A DNA stretch of 64,000 nucleotides, taken from NCBI GenBank assembly GCA_900473745.1, contig UCMW01000008.1:118865-182864 (forward strand), in the 5' to 3' direction. The translations under genes and the position numbers were made by a program. Source of the stretch: Hyphomicrobiales bacterium. GTDB taxonomy: Bacteria > Pseudomonadota > Alphaproteobacteria > Rhizobiales > Rhizobiaceae. The notes beneath the pieces are model-generated. The model saw nothing but the letters and a program-made list of their open reading frames with translations. It was not told the DNA's origin and searched no databases. Positions 63,935 through 64,000 of the stretch are shown one piece after another (position 1 is the first letter of the stretch; every line of letters starts with the position of its first letter).

Positions 63935-64000
63935 TAAATCCGATGCTGACAATCGGCGCATGACACTCCGAACACAATCCCTTTTTGTCCTCCGCAAGAA
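63935..64000 (-). CDS. Possible 3' end of a gene beyond the right edge
   Basis: One minus-strand frame reads SCGGQKGIVFGVSCADCQHRIY and stops about 22 bases before the strong terminator at 63887-63912. The repeated cysteines suggest a small zinc-binding protein. Only 22 codons are visible, so the call is tentative. Confidence 0.3.

Overview
The window looks like chromosomal DNA of a Rhizobiaceae member (Rhizobium/Agrobacterium/Ensifer type, Alphaproteobacteria). The reasons are an S4 ribosomal protein N-terminus of rhizobial type, the core block rpsD / murI / TrmJ-like / icd, GC-rich codon use with many GTG and TTG starts, abundant sugar ABC importers, a DUF1127 protein and an inositol catabolic cluster in rhizobial style. 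All calls were made by reading the sequence; no database search was run.

Layout. (1) 1-10 kb, core genes: rpsD (partial, with a consensus promoter and structured leader), a D,D-carboxypeptidase, peptidase T, a HerA/DUF87-type ATPase, an MFS transporter, a DUF1127 protein, a 30-codon small ORF with its own terminator, murI, a TrmJ-like methyltransferase, a secreted protein and icd. (2) 10-17 kb, signalling: a PAS hybrid histidine kinase, a CHASE3/HWE-type kinase next to a lone periplasmic sugar-binding protein, and an HPP-CBS membrane protein. (3) 17-34 kb, a catabolic island of about 17 kb: a CUT2 ABC importer in which the ATPase is fused to one permease and a second permease stands alone, plus VOC, SDR, ketopantoate-reductase-like, Dabb, hydroxyquinol-type intradiol dioxygenase, PRISE-type reductase, two zinc alcohol dehydrogenases, a Gfo/Idh/MocA enzyme, a YciI protein, a 3-hydroxyisobutyrate-dehydrogenase-like enzyme, and a putative regulator made of a winged helix fused to a MalE-type solute-binding domain. 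I do not recognise this as a named pathway. (4) 34.4-37.4 kb, an IS3-family element interrupted by an IS110-family element, followed by the truncated end of a UvrD-like helicase gene.

(5) 38.6-50.7 kb, inositol catabolism: a FrcBCA-like CUT2 transporter, a LacI-family regulator, two Gfo/Idh/MocA dehydrogenases, a TIM-barrel IolE/IolI-like enzyme and iolD-iolC-iolB-iolJ. Two near-identical perfect palindromes centred on TTGCAACCGGTTGCAA lie in the two divergent intergenic regions and are very likely the operators of the LacI-family protein. Inositol would be imported, oxidised by the dehydrogenases, ring-opened by IolD, isomerised by IolB, phosphorylated by IolC and cleaved by IolJ. The last step enzyme, IolA, is not in the window.

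(6) 50.8-53.8 kb, accessory genes: a Phd/VapC toxin-antitoxin pair with a consensus promoter, a LysR regulator, a small XRE protein with a strong inverted-repeat operator, and a deleted ISNCY-type insertion sequence with both ends left. (7) 53.9-59.4 kb, a TRAP transporter (P, M, Q) behind a Cache-type histidine kinase and a NarL/LuxR response regulator, with a candidate operator between. (8) 59.5-60.8 kb, decayed remnants of a branched-chain acyl-CoA operon (thiolase end, acyl-CoA dehydrogenase, start of mmsB) with a chemoreceptor fragment spliced in. (9) 61-64 kb, a chemoreceptor, a frameshifted glycine-rich repeat protein and a terminator of a gene lying mostly outside the window.
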